Part shown: one piece after another, positions 46,301 to 54,284 of the stretch | Layout: each line of letters begins with the position of its first letter | Position numbering within the stretch: position 1 is the first letter of the stretch | Notes under the pieces: generated by a model | The model's input: only the letters and a program-made list of their open reading frames with translations | Database searches by the model: none | What the model was told of the DNA's origin: nothing | Assembly: GCA_943737045.1 (NCBI GenBank) | Contig: CALSFV010000011.1 | Coordinates: 1,054,001 to 1,118,000, forward strand | Direction: 5' to 3' | Source of the DNA: Parapristionchus giblindavisi | Taxonomy: Eukaryota > Nematoda > Chromadorea > Rhabditida > Diplogasteridae | Length of the DNA: 64,000 bases | Program-made: the position numbers and the translations under genes

Positions 46301-48446
46301 GAAGTATTCTGACGAGGACTTCGATGAAGTGTAGCGGCTTTGATTCTGAAGAACGTCTTCAATGGGAAAGAAGAAGATGAATTATTTATGATAGAAGTAC
46401 CCCTTGTATGGGGGGGGGGGGTATCAGAACGGCAACAATCAAAACGGCAACAATCAAAACGGCAACAATCAAAACGGTAACGGAGCAGATCTCGGTTGGG
46501 AGTTGGCATAGCTTCCCTAAGTAGCATTCCCTATGCTACAGTATTCCAACTGTTGCTACCGTAACCTACCGTAATCCACTACCGTAAATCAAAATGCGGG
46601 AAAAGGCTGTTTTTCGATAGGTAGAGGCACGATAGGCACGATAGGGGTGAACTGGCTTCAGTAACACTATCGTAACATGCTTACAGTAACCTAGACTAAA
46701 GTATTCGCTGTTGGATATCGCGAACTGACTTTTTTATGTTTTTCTTTTTAAAAATATGTTTTTGTGCTGAACGTAGAGTTGAGTGCATGCCTTTCTCTAT
46801 TGTTTGACTAATGATAATTACCATCAAAACACTACGAGACATAGCTCTAGTACAGTCATAAAAAGTCAGTTCATAAAAAAGTCAGTTCGCGATATCCAAC
46901 GGCGAATACTTTAGTCTGGGTTACTGTTTACTTACTGTAGCATATTACGGTAGTGTTACTGAAGCCGGTTCACCCCTATCGTGCCTCTACCGATCGAAAA
47001 ACAGCATTTTCCCGCATTTTGATTTACGGTAGTGGGTTACGGTAGGTTACGGTAGCAACAGTTGGAATACTGTAGCATAGGGCATGCTACTTAGGGAAGC
47101 TATGCCAACTCCCAACCGAGTTCTACTCCGTTGCCGTTTTGATTGTTGCCGTTTTAATTGTTGCCGTTTTGATTGTTGCCGTTTTGATTGTTGCCGTTCT
47201 GATACCCCCTCTGTATGGGACCTCAGCACGCCCAGACTAATCAGTCGTTTAGTGGCAACCATTCCCCCCCCCCCACCCCAATGGTTCTGTGCTTGATAAA
47301 GGTCATGACAATGTTTAAAAAATGTGCCTTTGAGGGCCTTAAGCTAACAATAGAACAGCAAGGCACTTCCTTTAACTATTAGGCTGGAGGACTAGCAACC
47401 ATAAGATTTATGAGCATATTATCTTTATCAAACCCCTATATCCTTCTTTATCAAACCCCTATTACTCTTGAGCCTCAGTCTAACCATTCTGGGATCGCTC
47501 TCAAATTCTAGAATGTTCAGAACACATGTGAAAGGGTGATATGGATGTTTATGCTATGGTTAACATCCATATCCCATCACTCATGTGTGATCGTGATAAA
47601 CATTCATTGATTGATTAATTTTTTTAAATTTATTTATTAACTTGACTGATTGATTCATTGATTGATTGATTCATTCATTCATTGGTAATCTTATTTTGGA
47701 TAAATATGGCTCAAAGAATAGATCAAACAATCCTAACCATGTTCCCTTTTGTGTACGGTCTGAAACATATCTGACGTTGAATGTGAATAAGGACATTCTT
47801 CATCCGAGTCGGCAACTGGCAACCGACAGGATAACAACTATTTAGGAACTCTGTCTATTCAGTATCGCTCCTAGCTCATCGTGGGTGTATATGTACAAAT
47901 AATTCTCTTCAGGACAGTACTCTACGCTACCCTACCGTAATCTACCGTAGTTTACAGTAACCTACCGTATTCAGGTTGCCCGTCAATACATGCCCTTCGT
48001 GATGTCTGTCATCAATGGACTTCTGTGCATCATCAACCTTGTACTGCCGCCAGTGGTGGCGACCGTGGCTGACGCTAATACACAAGCACAGGTAGATCAA
48101 AGATCAACTATCGAGCTATGAGAAGATCAACAATCAAAGATCAAAGATCATCAAAAAAAATTTCCAGTGGTCTTTGATCTTCTATTCTACCGTAGTCATC
48201 ATGATCGGATTCAATGTCATGTTCGTCTTCACTGCATCCGGCGATGCAGCACCGTGGACTAAGAGCGATTTCAAGGTTAACATTTTTAAAATTATTTATT
48301 TTATTCACCAAACCCACATCGAAAAAGAATGTTTAAAGTTATTAACGATATGAAATTATCTTTTAAGATCAAAGATCAACTTTTTTAACTCCTCTTCATT
48401 TCAGCTCAAGTCAGTCAAAGTGGAGGACATCTCAAACATCGCCTAA
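34337..48446 (+). CDS. MFS transporter, SLC17 (anion/phosphate symporter) type
   Basis: Exons: 34337-34381, 37376-37535, 38494-38608, 39418-39526, 39747-39854, 40376-40456, 44303-44370, 44445-44507, 44582-44702, 44768-44887, 45209-45277, 45325-45417, 47975-48091, 48168-48275, 48405-48446. All phases agree, giving 472 aa, the usual family length. A short N end (MLKKDVYQDEARPEK) leads to the first helix after STRF (VVLCLTTACLTLCLANPLIL). Further matches to the family are ATALGNLIGTFPITALIHKC, SPLKEYGMYMSILS, SSVGWRGIFFLQ, and a linker VSTKELSKISLGKED before SVPYLAVCTHPTIIGVWLSS. Then FGPIYLNKVLNFAIASTGFA, SDHATCLSERAKI and FTASGDAAPW near the C end. Family role: proton- or sodium-coupled transport of organic anions or phosphate across plasma or vesicle membranes. 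The exact substrate cannot be told. Introns 1, 3, 6 and 12 are swollen by transposons. The introns around exons 9-12 contain GATCAAA heptamers. Confidence 0.92.
34437..34800 (+). pseudogene. Non-LTR retrotransposon reverse transcriptase C-terminal fragment
   Basis: Reads HRHAITDLLFLHNSIHQNYE, FKVVTALHLRNGNS and then, after a small frameshift, IWNNLPDAIVQASSTVFRN. This is the common C-terminal end of LINE reverse transcriptases (R..D..FL....G..., WN.LP..I......F...). A run of AATAAAATATT units follows at 34935-34970 and may be its tail. 5'-truncated; lies in intron 1 of the transporter. Confidence 0.7.
36009..36340. mobile_element. Harbinger-like foldback element with TTA duplication
   Basis: TTA flanks both ends (36006-36008, 36341-36343). 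Arms CAAGTGGGGTCTTTGGAGTC and the inverse GACTGGCC...CCCCTTG. Related to 18551-18978 through TTCTGAAAACGGATTCGTAA. Confidence 0.7.
36800..36866 (+). other. Possible tRNA pseudogene or tRNA-like promoter
   Basis: TCGGTGGTGTAGTGTTAAG resembles an A box and GGTGTTCAATCCC a B box at tRNA spacing, but stems do not pair convincingly. Confidence 0.25.
37875..38050 (-). mobile_element. tRNA-derived SINE, copy 2
   Basis: The inverse strand carries a B box (GGTTCGAATCC, 37994-38004) followed by AACTTTGCCGATTTTTCGTA, GCTTCAAGCCAAAGTTAAAT and AATGAACCGCCGTG, matching copy 1 at 1742-1916. The 5' (A box) part has diverged or been replaced. Lies in transporter intron 2. Confidence 0.6.
38049..38107. repeat. 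GC-rich hairpin
   Basis: GGGGGGAGGGACCGCAGCGC and CGTCG are followed by a mirrored CGCGTCGCGTCGCTCCCCCC, forming a strong potential stem in AT-rich DNA just outside SINE copy 2. Confidence 0.6.
38960..39391. mobile_element. Near-perfect 430-bp foldback element
   Basis: CATCTGAACCATTCTGAATT at the left and ATTCAGAATGGTTCAGATG at the right. Arms of about 200 bp are nearly identical, including GGCCGAATGGGG, AGAGAGAGCGTAAA and the TTTATTAATAAATCGT-type centre. No coding sequence. Lies in transporter intron 3. Confidence 0.75.
39994..40112. mobile_element. Family B foldback element
   Basis: AATTAAAGGGGCTGGCACCT to TGAGAGATCTCACTCTCCC. The 55 bp before it (CGCGAGAGTTGTGATGTACG) are also shared with the copy at 43616, so a larger 170-bp unit was duplicated. 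Confidence 0.65.
40111..40216. mobile_element. Family A MITE copy
   Basis: AAAGGCAAATCCCTATCTAA ... GAGGTGTGCCTTTAAA. It directly abuts the preceding family B copy. Confidence 0.65.
40543..42564. mobile_element. Foldback DNA transposon with 655-bp arms and internal ORF
   Basis: Flanked by a 4-bp duplication ATAA (40539-40542, 42565-42568). Ends CACGTATCTCCTGTAAAAGT and the inverse of CACGGATCTCCTGTAAAAGT. Inverted arms of about 655 bp (to about 41200, and from about 41910) are nearly identical, so the same 99-codon open frame appears on both strands (40825 plus, about 42290 minus). The centre holds a minus-strand ORF (41434-41841). A 4-bp duplication with CAC ends fits CACTA/Chapaev-type elements; this class call is an inference. 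Lies in transporter intron 6. Confidence 0.8.
41434..41841 (-). pseudogene. ORF of the foldback transposon, one in-frame stop
   Basis: Reads MLEEVQKGVGIAALAESLHE, then MGWALRITKKGAIHDPKARQ and HFTHSKKLRAEEI. An in-frame TAA follows, then RRMKDRTDILPSERMSHEQI, RSLVAAKKKE and an acidic end. I recognise a domain often seen at the end of invertebrate transposon proteins (W.L......YL...F..G...A......M.......L...QI.S..SR.AAKK). It is probably a helical DNA-binding module, but its family name is not certain. No catalytic domain is visible, so the element is non-autonomous. Confidence 0.5.
42657..43217. mobile_element. hAT-like MITE with TCGAGAAAT-rich arms
   Basis: Ends CAGGGGTGTGC and the inverse of CAGAGGTGTGC. 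Flanking GCGTGGTG (left) and ATGTGGTG (right) look like an imperfect 8-bp duplication, as in hAT elements. Arms are dense in TCGAGAAAT and its inverse. The centre contains CACGGGTCTCCTGTAAAAGT, the terminus of the element at 40543. Lies in transporter intron 6. Confidence 0.65.
43616..43735. mobile_element. Family B foldback element
   Basis: Starts TTAAAGGGGCTGGCACCTTT and ends TGAGTGAGGTCACCCTCC. Shares its 5' flank with 39938-39994. Confidence 0.65.
43853..44030. repeat. 170-bp dispersed repeat, inverted copy
   Basis: Inverse of 23935-24105 (GTTTCACTGCTGATTGAAAT ... GTACGCTCACAGCCGCAATC ... CAAAACCTGCAAATCAACAA). It is bracketed by two direct copies of about 38 bp that include the tRNA-Ser 3' end. 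Confidence 0.6.
44064..44145 (-). tRNA. tRNA-Ser(AGA), second copy
   Basis: Identical over all 82 nt to the gene at 32036-32117, with anticodon AGA (44110-44112) and a TTTT terminator just downstream on the minus strand. It lies inside transporter intron 6, antisense to it. About 230 bp to the left a 3'-end fragment of the same tRNA (TTCGCAGCGAGCAGGAT, 43831-43847) remains. Confidence 0.94.
44518..44575. repeat. TTTGATC heptamer tract
   Basis: The transporter intron 44508-44581 is almost entirely tandem GATCTTTGATCTTT units ending in the CTCAG acceptor. A similar tract fills much of the next intron (44703-44767). Confidence 0.75.
45278..45324. repeat. 47-nt intron made of TTTGATC heptamers
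   Basis: Between the donor GTATGTC and acceptor TTTTCAG the intron is five tandem TGATCTT heptamers with one substitution. Confidence 0.8.
45438..45605. repeat. AGATCAA heptamer tracts, opposite orientation
   Basis: The following intron starts with AAGATCAAAGATCAAAAGAT-type units, the inverse of the tract in the preceding intron. Transporter exon 12 (45325-45417) therefore lies between inverted heptamer arrays. Confidence 0.7.
46096..46195. mobile_element. Family A MITE copy
   Basis: CGCTCTGGCAATGCTCTCTT on the left and TTTCAAATTAGCCCGGGGTG on the right. In transporter intron 12. Confidence 0.65.
46411..47210. mobile_element. 800-bp foldback element with AACGGCAACAATCAA ends
   Basis: The left end is a G run then GTATCAGAACGGCAACAATC, with three to four tandem AAAACGGCAACAATC units. 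The right end is the exact mirror, ending GATACCCCC. Flanking TGTATGGG on both sides suggests an 8-9 bp duplication. Arms share GAACTGGCTTCAGTAACACT-type blocks and GTTACGGTAGCAACAGTTGG. No coding sequence. Confidence 0.7.
48090..48185. repeat. AGATCAA heptamers in transporter intron 13
   Basis: AGATCAAAGATCAACTATCG and CAAAGATCAAAGATCATC fill most of the 76-nt intron 48092-48167. Another unit lies before the last exon (48366-48380). Confidence 0.65.
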
Positions 48447-48822
48447 ACTTTGAACACTGTTTTCAAGAATATACTCCGTCGTAATTCGACCCCTTCTCTC
48501 TGGCAAAATCATACCTCACAGAGTTTTCTGCGAAATATCACATAGAGAGTTTCAAATTGCCAAAAGTGGTTTCTAGCAGTTTTCTGACTCAATCATTTTT
48601 TCGGAGAATGTCACGAGTTTTAGTGATATCTCTTTCGGATAACTCATATTATTGGACTCCTCATTCCACATACTATTGCTTTGATCTCTGACAACTCCGT
48701 TACCGTATAACTTCTTCATTGATTTTTGAACTCGGGAAAGAGCTTTCCGAAAAGAAAAGAAAACGGAGAGAATTCATATCATTCCACTCCCTCGCCTCTT
48801 CTCATTTATCCACTGAACAGCA

Positions 48823-48968
48823 CACACAGAGAAAGAAGTGTAACCCACAGCACACAAGACCTCTGGAGTGTTATTTTAAACGCTTTTTGATAAAAATAAC
48901 ACAGATTGTTAAATAAAATACTTCATAGGTCTTGTGTGTTGTGGGTTACACTTTTTTCTATGTGTGCA
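48823..48968. mobile_element. Foldback element of the ACACAGAG / AACACTTTT family
   Basis: Best copy: CACACAGAGAAAGAAGTGTA ... TACACTTTTTTCTATGTGTG, with mirrored CCCACAGCACACAAGACCT and the inverse. Confidence 0.7.
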
Positions 48969-49704
48969 TATCTTCTAAAGAATCGACCCATATAATTGAT
49001 TCAACTTGAGTCGTTGAGTCATTTCGTCGATCTATCTACCGATCGATCAATACTTTGTTCAGCCTTCTACACGAATGCTCACCCTATTGCTTGCTGGCAC
49101 CGTGCCAAGTTTTTTTTGTGATTTCGTTGTGAGACCACGAGTCCGTTCCCTAGCGAGTACTGTATCCACTTTACCACAGTTCATATCTCCCTATAATACC
49201 GGTCAAGATAATCTTTCCATAGCAATTATCAAATTATTGCCGAATATTGTGTATGCTAAAGCAATGATAAATCGATTATTCTTCTATAAAAATTGATATT
49301 TATTCGCTAATAAGCGTTCACTGTGATATATTATTAAATAGGCACGCATGAGCACAAAAACCGAAGAAAGAAACCAAGAGAAGTGAAAGAGTGTGAAGAA
49401 GATTACCAAGAACAATACGATATCCGCCGAGAGAAACCAAAGTGAGAGGGGACTGAACAAGGACAATCTATACCAGTGAACAAGGGATTGCGAGAGAAGC
49501 GCTGCGGTCGCATTGCGGCTCACACAGTACCCCATTCTCCTTGAATTAACGTTGTGCACAAATCTCCCGATATGGAAATAGATTAGAAAAAGTAAGACGA
49601 ACAAAAACAAACTAGAATCCATTAGGACAGATTATATGTAGATTAAACTGTGGTAATCTCCCATAACCGAGAATCACAAAATGAAATGAGCGACTAAACT
49701 AAGT

Positions 49705-49815
49705 GGGACCACGAGCTCTTTTTACTCGCCGCATTGGCAATACTCTCTCGCAGTCAAAGAGAGCGAGAGAGTGTGGCCAGAGCGGAGAGTTCAAAATAGC
49801 TCGGGGTGTGCCTTT
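49705..49815. mobile_element. Family A palindromic MITE copy
   Basis: GGGACCACGAGCTCTTTTTA to TCAAAATAGCTCGGGGTGTG with the CTCTCTCGCAGTC core. Confidence 0.7.
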
Positions 49816-50373
49816 ACATCACAATAGAACCTAAGCGAAACGAACCACTCATAAGCAACAGCAAGATCGGAAAGATATACGGGGAGCAGCAGCAGGAGCA
49901 ATATGTGATATATAGATGGACCGGGTTACGGTAAGTTCAGAGTACGGTAGGAAAGAGCAGCGAATCACGATAAACCGATAACATGATACTAGAATGAACA
50001 CGAACTGAAACTGAACGCGGGGAAAGTATGGTATATACGATGCATGATATGATATATATCAGAGAAAGCCAGTAGGAAGGAGCACATAGGTTAAGGTAAG
50101 AACGGGTAATAAATAATCTATACTAAGCAATCGATAGGAAAATCGAAGTTCGAACGCGAAAAAAACTCGAGAAGGCGGATACGCTTGACAGCGGATCCAT
50201 ACAATTAGCAACACACAAACAAAAAATAACTAGAATATTGAAAAATATTCACTACAGCGATAGACTAGACTAGAACGAAAGGATTAGAACTGATGATAAG
50301 AGCTAAAATAGCCAACGAAATAGAGTGCTTTTACAAGAGCATGCAAAAAATCGATAAATGGGGCAGGGGGTCT

Positions 50374-53300
50374 CTAGTCCTCCTCGTCGGAGCTCTCGCT
50401 GAGGGCGAGATCGTTGAAGATGGCCGACTTGGCGGTAGTAGCCGTGGGCGATGATGACGTCATCGACGTCGAGAAGGTCGGCATCGAGTCGAAGAGCACT
50501 GGCTGCTCGATGATGGTCGACGGAGGGGGTGGTTGATGGTAGGGATAGAAGGATGAGGAGGGCGGAGCCTGAGGAGGAGGAGGAGGTGGAGCAGAGGCTG
50601 TAGGCTGCGACATCATTGCCTGAAATCAATCAATCAATCAAAATAATCTCCGAAACGCTTGAATGGTCTCACACAGACTCATAAGATCGTCGACATTTAC
50701 ACAAAATATAAAGATTACAAAGTACTCACAATTCTAATCAATCAATATCTACTGGTTTAAAATTTGTATCTTCACTTATGGAATAATTTGGACCAGATGT
50801 GTCTATCGCTAATGCATTTTAGGCAAATGTAAACATATATCAATCCTTCCAATCAATAAATCAATAATTTTTCCAGTACGACAGTAACACTAATGCCTAC
50901 CTGTAGCATATTGGCATCATCATCGTCGTCACTACTCATCTCCATGTTCGACGACTCGGAGAAGCCGCGTTGCCTGTTCGAGAGTCCCACCGCGTCCATC
51001 TGCGGTGGCGGTATACTGTAGCCGGTATTGATTGATGAGGATGGCATTGGAGCCTGGTGAGTAGAAAACGAGTGCGATGATTGAATGGGCGATGCCTAAA
51101 GAGTATTATTATTTTTAATTGAATTTGTAATCGTTAATTTGTTGGAGCATTCTTTCAGGATTACTTTTAGCGAAATGTTAGCGGTTGCGGAGAATATAGC
51201 CTATAGTTATGAATTAATAACCTATAATGTTGCATAGATCTGTCGCACCTATCACGGGTGTATCAAATAAATAAATAAGATCATCATATACAGCAAAAGA
51301 ATCCTATGGCTTGTGCATAAACTCTGTTTTTAAAAAAATAAAGTGAACTTATATATTCACCACTTGAAGTTTACTTTAACTAAACTACAATGAAACGTTA
51401 GTCTACTTAAATTACTGTATATACAATAATTCAAAAAATCTCTAACTTAAGTTTACTGAAAGTAAACTTTAAATGAGTGACATATTTCAAGTGAACTTAA
51501 GTTCTGAAAAAAAAACAGAGAAAATTCTCTTACAAGATGTTGACCGAGAAATTGACTGCTTCGAACAGAGCATCAGAAATTTCATTTCTTACTTTTCAAG
51601 AGGATTTTTCGCAGATATTCCTTACAATTCAGAAAATGAATAGTAAGAAATTATAAATTTAAGTAATTTTTAATGTGAGTAGATCATACGAAGGTACCAT
51701 AAAAAGAAATCAATAAATAGAGATGATCTCCGGGACTTATGACACAGTGACAACTACTCAATTATAATCACAAAAATCAATCAATATAGTTAAATCAATC
51801 AATAAATCAATAACTAACCTCCTTAGCCGTGGTGACTCCTCCCAGGGGCGGGGCGTTCTTGAAGTTGTTCTCGTCGTCATCCGAATCGTCGCTAGAAGAT
51901 GATCCTGATGACGATGATGACGAAGATGAGGATGATATTTTCCTGAAGATTACGGTAGTCATTCAGGATACGGTATGATAAATGAGTGATAATGTTGATT
52001 CAATGAGTTACCCTTAGATTGTACGAAACGATAAATATTTAATATTACCTTCTCCTCTCCGGTTCGAGTAGTTCCGATGACGGAGGCGTCGCGGTCCTAC
52101 CACGACTCATCTCTCGATCATCGCTACTCGATTGACCTCCTCGTCTCGATGTTGACGTCGTTCGAAGGCGGGCAATCTCCGTGCGCAGATACGCCTCTGT
52201 CGCCGGTTCGGTGTCTCTGAATATTATCATAATAATAATAATAATAATAATAATAGTAATAACAATCATTTATTCCTTCAAATATCGATCGCAAACTACA
52301 ATTCGATTCAGTGTCCATGAATAACGATCTTAATTCACAATTCGGAACTAGGCATATCTGATTTTAATCAGTTATCGATTTCTATTTTAAAGTTTGCCAA
52401 CCCTTGTAAGGACAGATCACCGAGAAAGAGGACGGGTGTTCGGATTTTCCAATATCAAGAACTTCCCCTACTGGGTCTCAATAGAATCGTGAGTAGAGAT
52501 TCGTTGTCAATTGGTAAATCGAAAGATTTTTTCGTTGATTATTTTTCAATGATAGCTAGATTGATGGATTGAGACCAAGGTTGAATGTTTAGTCGAATGT
52601 AAGGACAATCAATAAATCAATGATCAGTCAATAAACATCCCTTCACAGTGATTTATCGATTGATATAGACAAAAAATAAGTCTTCACCTTGTCTTCTTCA
52701 CCGTTATGTTGCTCGTCACTTTCTCCAATCTCACTTCGCCCGTTTTCGGATTATAGAAGAGGAGACACTCCCTCGCCTCTTTCAGCGGCTTCTGGCCACC
52801 TTTGTACATTGTGAGAGCGTCGTTCTCGGCGGGTACGGCTACCTAAACGCATTCACTGCGTATATTGACTGAGTATCATCGCGTCATCAAATAAAATATA
52901 GAAGCTAAGATAAGGTCATATGCCAGTGATCATATATGGACAGCTCTATCGGAATAGAAAACCGACTCATTACAGTCCTTATTCTATACAGACAGCTTGT
53001 AGATCGAGCATAAAACGTTGTTGTAAACAGTTAATATTTAGGTACACGTGCATTTTACCACACCGGCACGTGAAAAGGTGATGATCTAACACGATTGTAA
53101 GATCCGTGCGTACTGTTTAATAGTAGAAAAGATCTTTAAACAAATAAAACGAAGTTAAACACACCTGGACATCACCATTCTGTCCCATAGCAATGTACGT
53201 CTCCGTCTCGTTTGCCACCGACTTTGGTTTGAAGTCATCTATACAAAAGATCGATATTGATCGATGAAAAAACGCAATCAATCGATATTACTCACACTTG

Positions 53301-53401
53301 AGTGTGTGATAGGTGGACTTATCCCGACTAGAAGTGTCCCATGAAGCGCCGAGCTTCACTTCATACGTTCCTGCAGGGATGTCGCCCTTCGGAGCGGACA
53401 T
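50374..53401 (-). CDS. eaf-1: ELL-associated factor (EAF family)
   Basis: Exons (minus): 53401-53296, 53238-53165, 52842-52688, 52216-52049, 51942-51819, 51095-50901, 50619-50374; 355 aa, phases consistent. The conserved N-terminal EAF domain covers about residues 10-110: GTYEVKLGASWDTSSRDKST, YHTLKYDFKPKSV, YIAMGQNGDVQV and a stretch from LTMYKGGQ to TGEVRLEKVTSNITVKK. After it come a Ser/Arg-rich region, a run of Ser then SSDDSDDDENN, a second acidic patch (EMSSDDDDDANM), a polyproline stretch and the end ALSESSDEED. Ser-rich acidic C halves are typical of EAF transactivation regions. Family role: nuclear partner of ELL in RNA polymerase II elongation (super/little elongation complexes). 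The start is supported by a TCTCCAG acceptor 4 nt upstream of the ATG. Gene symbol by homology of the only expected nematode member; orthology not tested. Confidence 0.9.
51326..51528. mobile_element. Foldback element with ACTCTGTTTTT ends, copy 1
   Basis: ACTCTGTTTTTAAAAAAATA ... TTCTGAAAAAAAAACAGAG with inner AGTTTACTTTAACTAAACT and mirrored AAGTAAACTTTAAA. Second copy at 60331-60522. In an EAF intron. Confidence 0.6.
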
Positions 53402-54284
53402 AAATCTGGAGAAAACAGGTCGTCAACTGTGGCAACAGTCGAAAATGATTGAAATACGAGCTTTGTAAGCGTACAATGAGATCATGCACCATTTGCATAC
53501 ATCGCTTAGATATGTGTGATCACAATGACAAAGCGTAAAGCGCCCTTCAGTTAATGAATGTGCCTGTACAACACAGAAACGTTATCGATCAAGCTTCACC
53601 AAAGCAATTGGCGCGTTGAGTGTGACAAAGGGGGAATGAAATGTGTCAACAAAGATTGCTTGCGCAATAATTTCTCGATCGCAAACTAACTTTCTTGCTT
53701 TGCCAACATACAGCTTTAGTGTGGACAATCGACGTTTCCTAATGCATGTATTCAACTAAATTCTGAACATTTTGTCGACATTCTTTTTTTTAAGTTGTGG
53801 AGCGTTACGCAAGTATTCGTTTTGCAAAAAATAATTTATAATTTAGAAAAGCATGTGAATTATTGGACCCTTGGCAGGGAATTAGTAGAAGACAGAAAGC
53901 GCTGACGATTATTGTTCAAACACTTGCGACCGAAGAGTTCAACAAACGTTTTTAATTGTTTGTGATATTATCTTGTTACTTTGCGTATTCAAGTAATGGT
54001 ATGATGCTGCCTGATCGTTACGAAATTTGTCATTCCGGCTGCCTGCCTCTATTCTGACAGAGAAACTGGTTGAAATTCTGTCCAAATTCTAGCCACATTT
54101 CAATTAGATTGAGTAGTCCGATAAGCATTCCCACGCTGTCTCTCACTCCACTTTCCCATTCCAATCGTTTGAATTCTCGTGTATTTGCATCCATTTCTCA
54201 ATTTACTCATTGTTATCATTACAATTGGACCCAATATATTATTTATTTGCATATTCAGCCACGCCGTTGTTATCGTATAATGCG
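53402..54284. promoter_or_regulatory. Shared divergent promoter region of EAF and SAC1
   Basis: 883 bp separate the two start codons, which face away from each other. Contains the two candidate trans-splice acceptors: 53406-53407 (minus strand, for EAF) and 54257-54258 (ATATTCAG, 26 nt before the SAC1 ATG). No individual promoter element is identifiable by eye. Confidence 0.5.

Larger units (their letters stand above)
48447..50373. other. Convergent intergenic stretch, transporter to EAF
   Basis: Both flanking genes end here, so it contains two 3' UTRs. A foldback copy (48823-48968) and a family A copy (49705-49815) are present. Small open frames (for example 49284-49622 minus) have no recognisable family. 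Confidence 0.45.
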
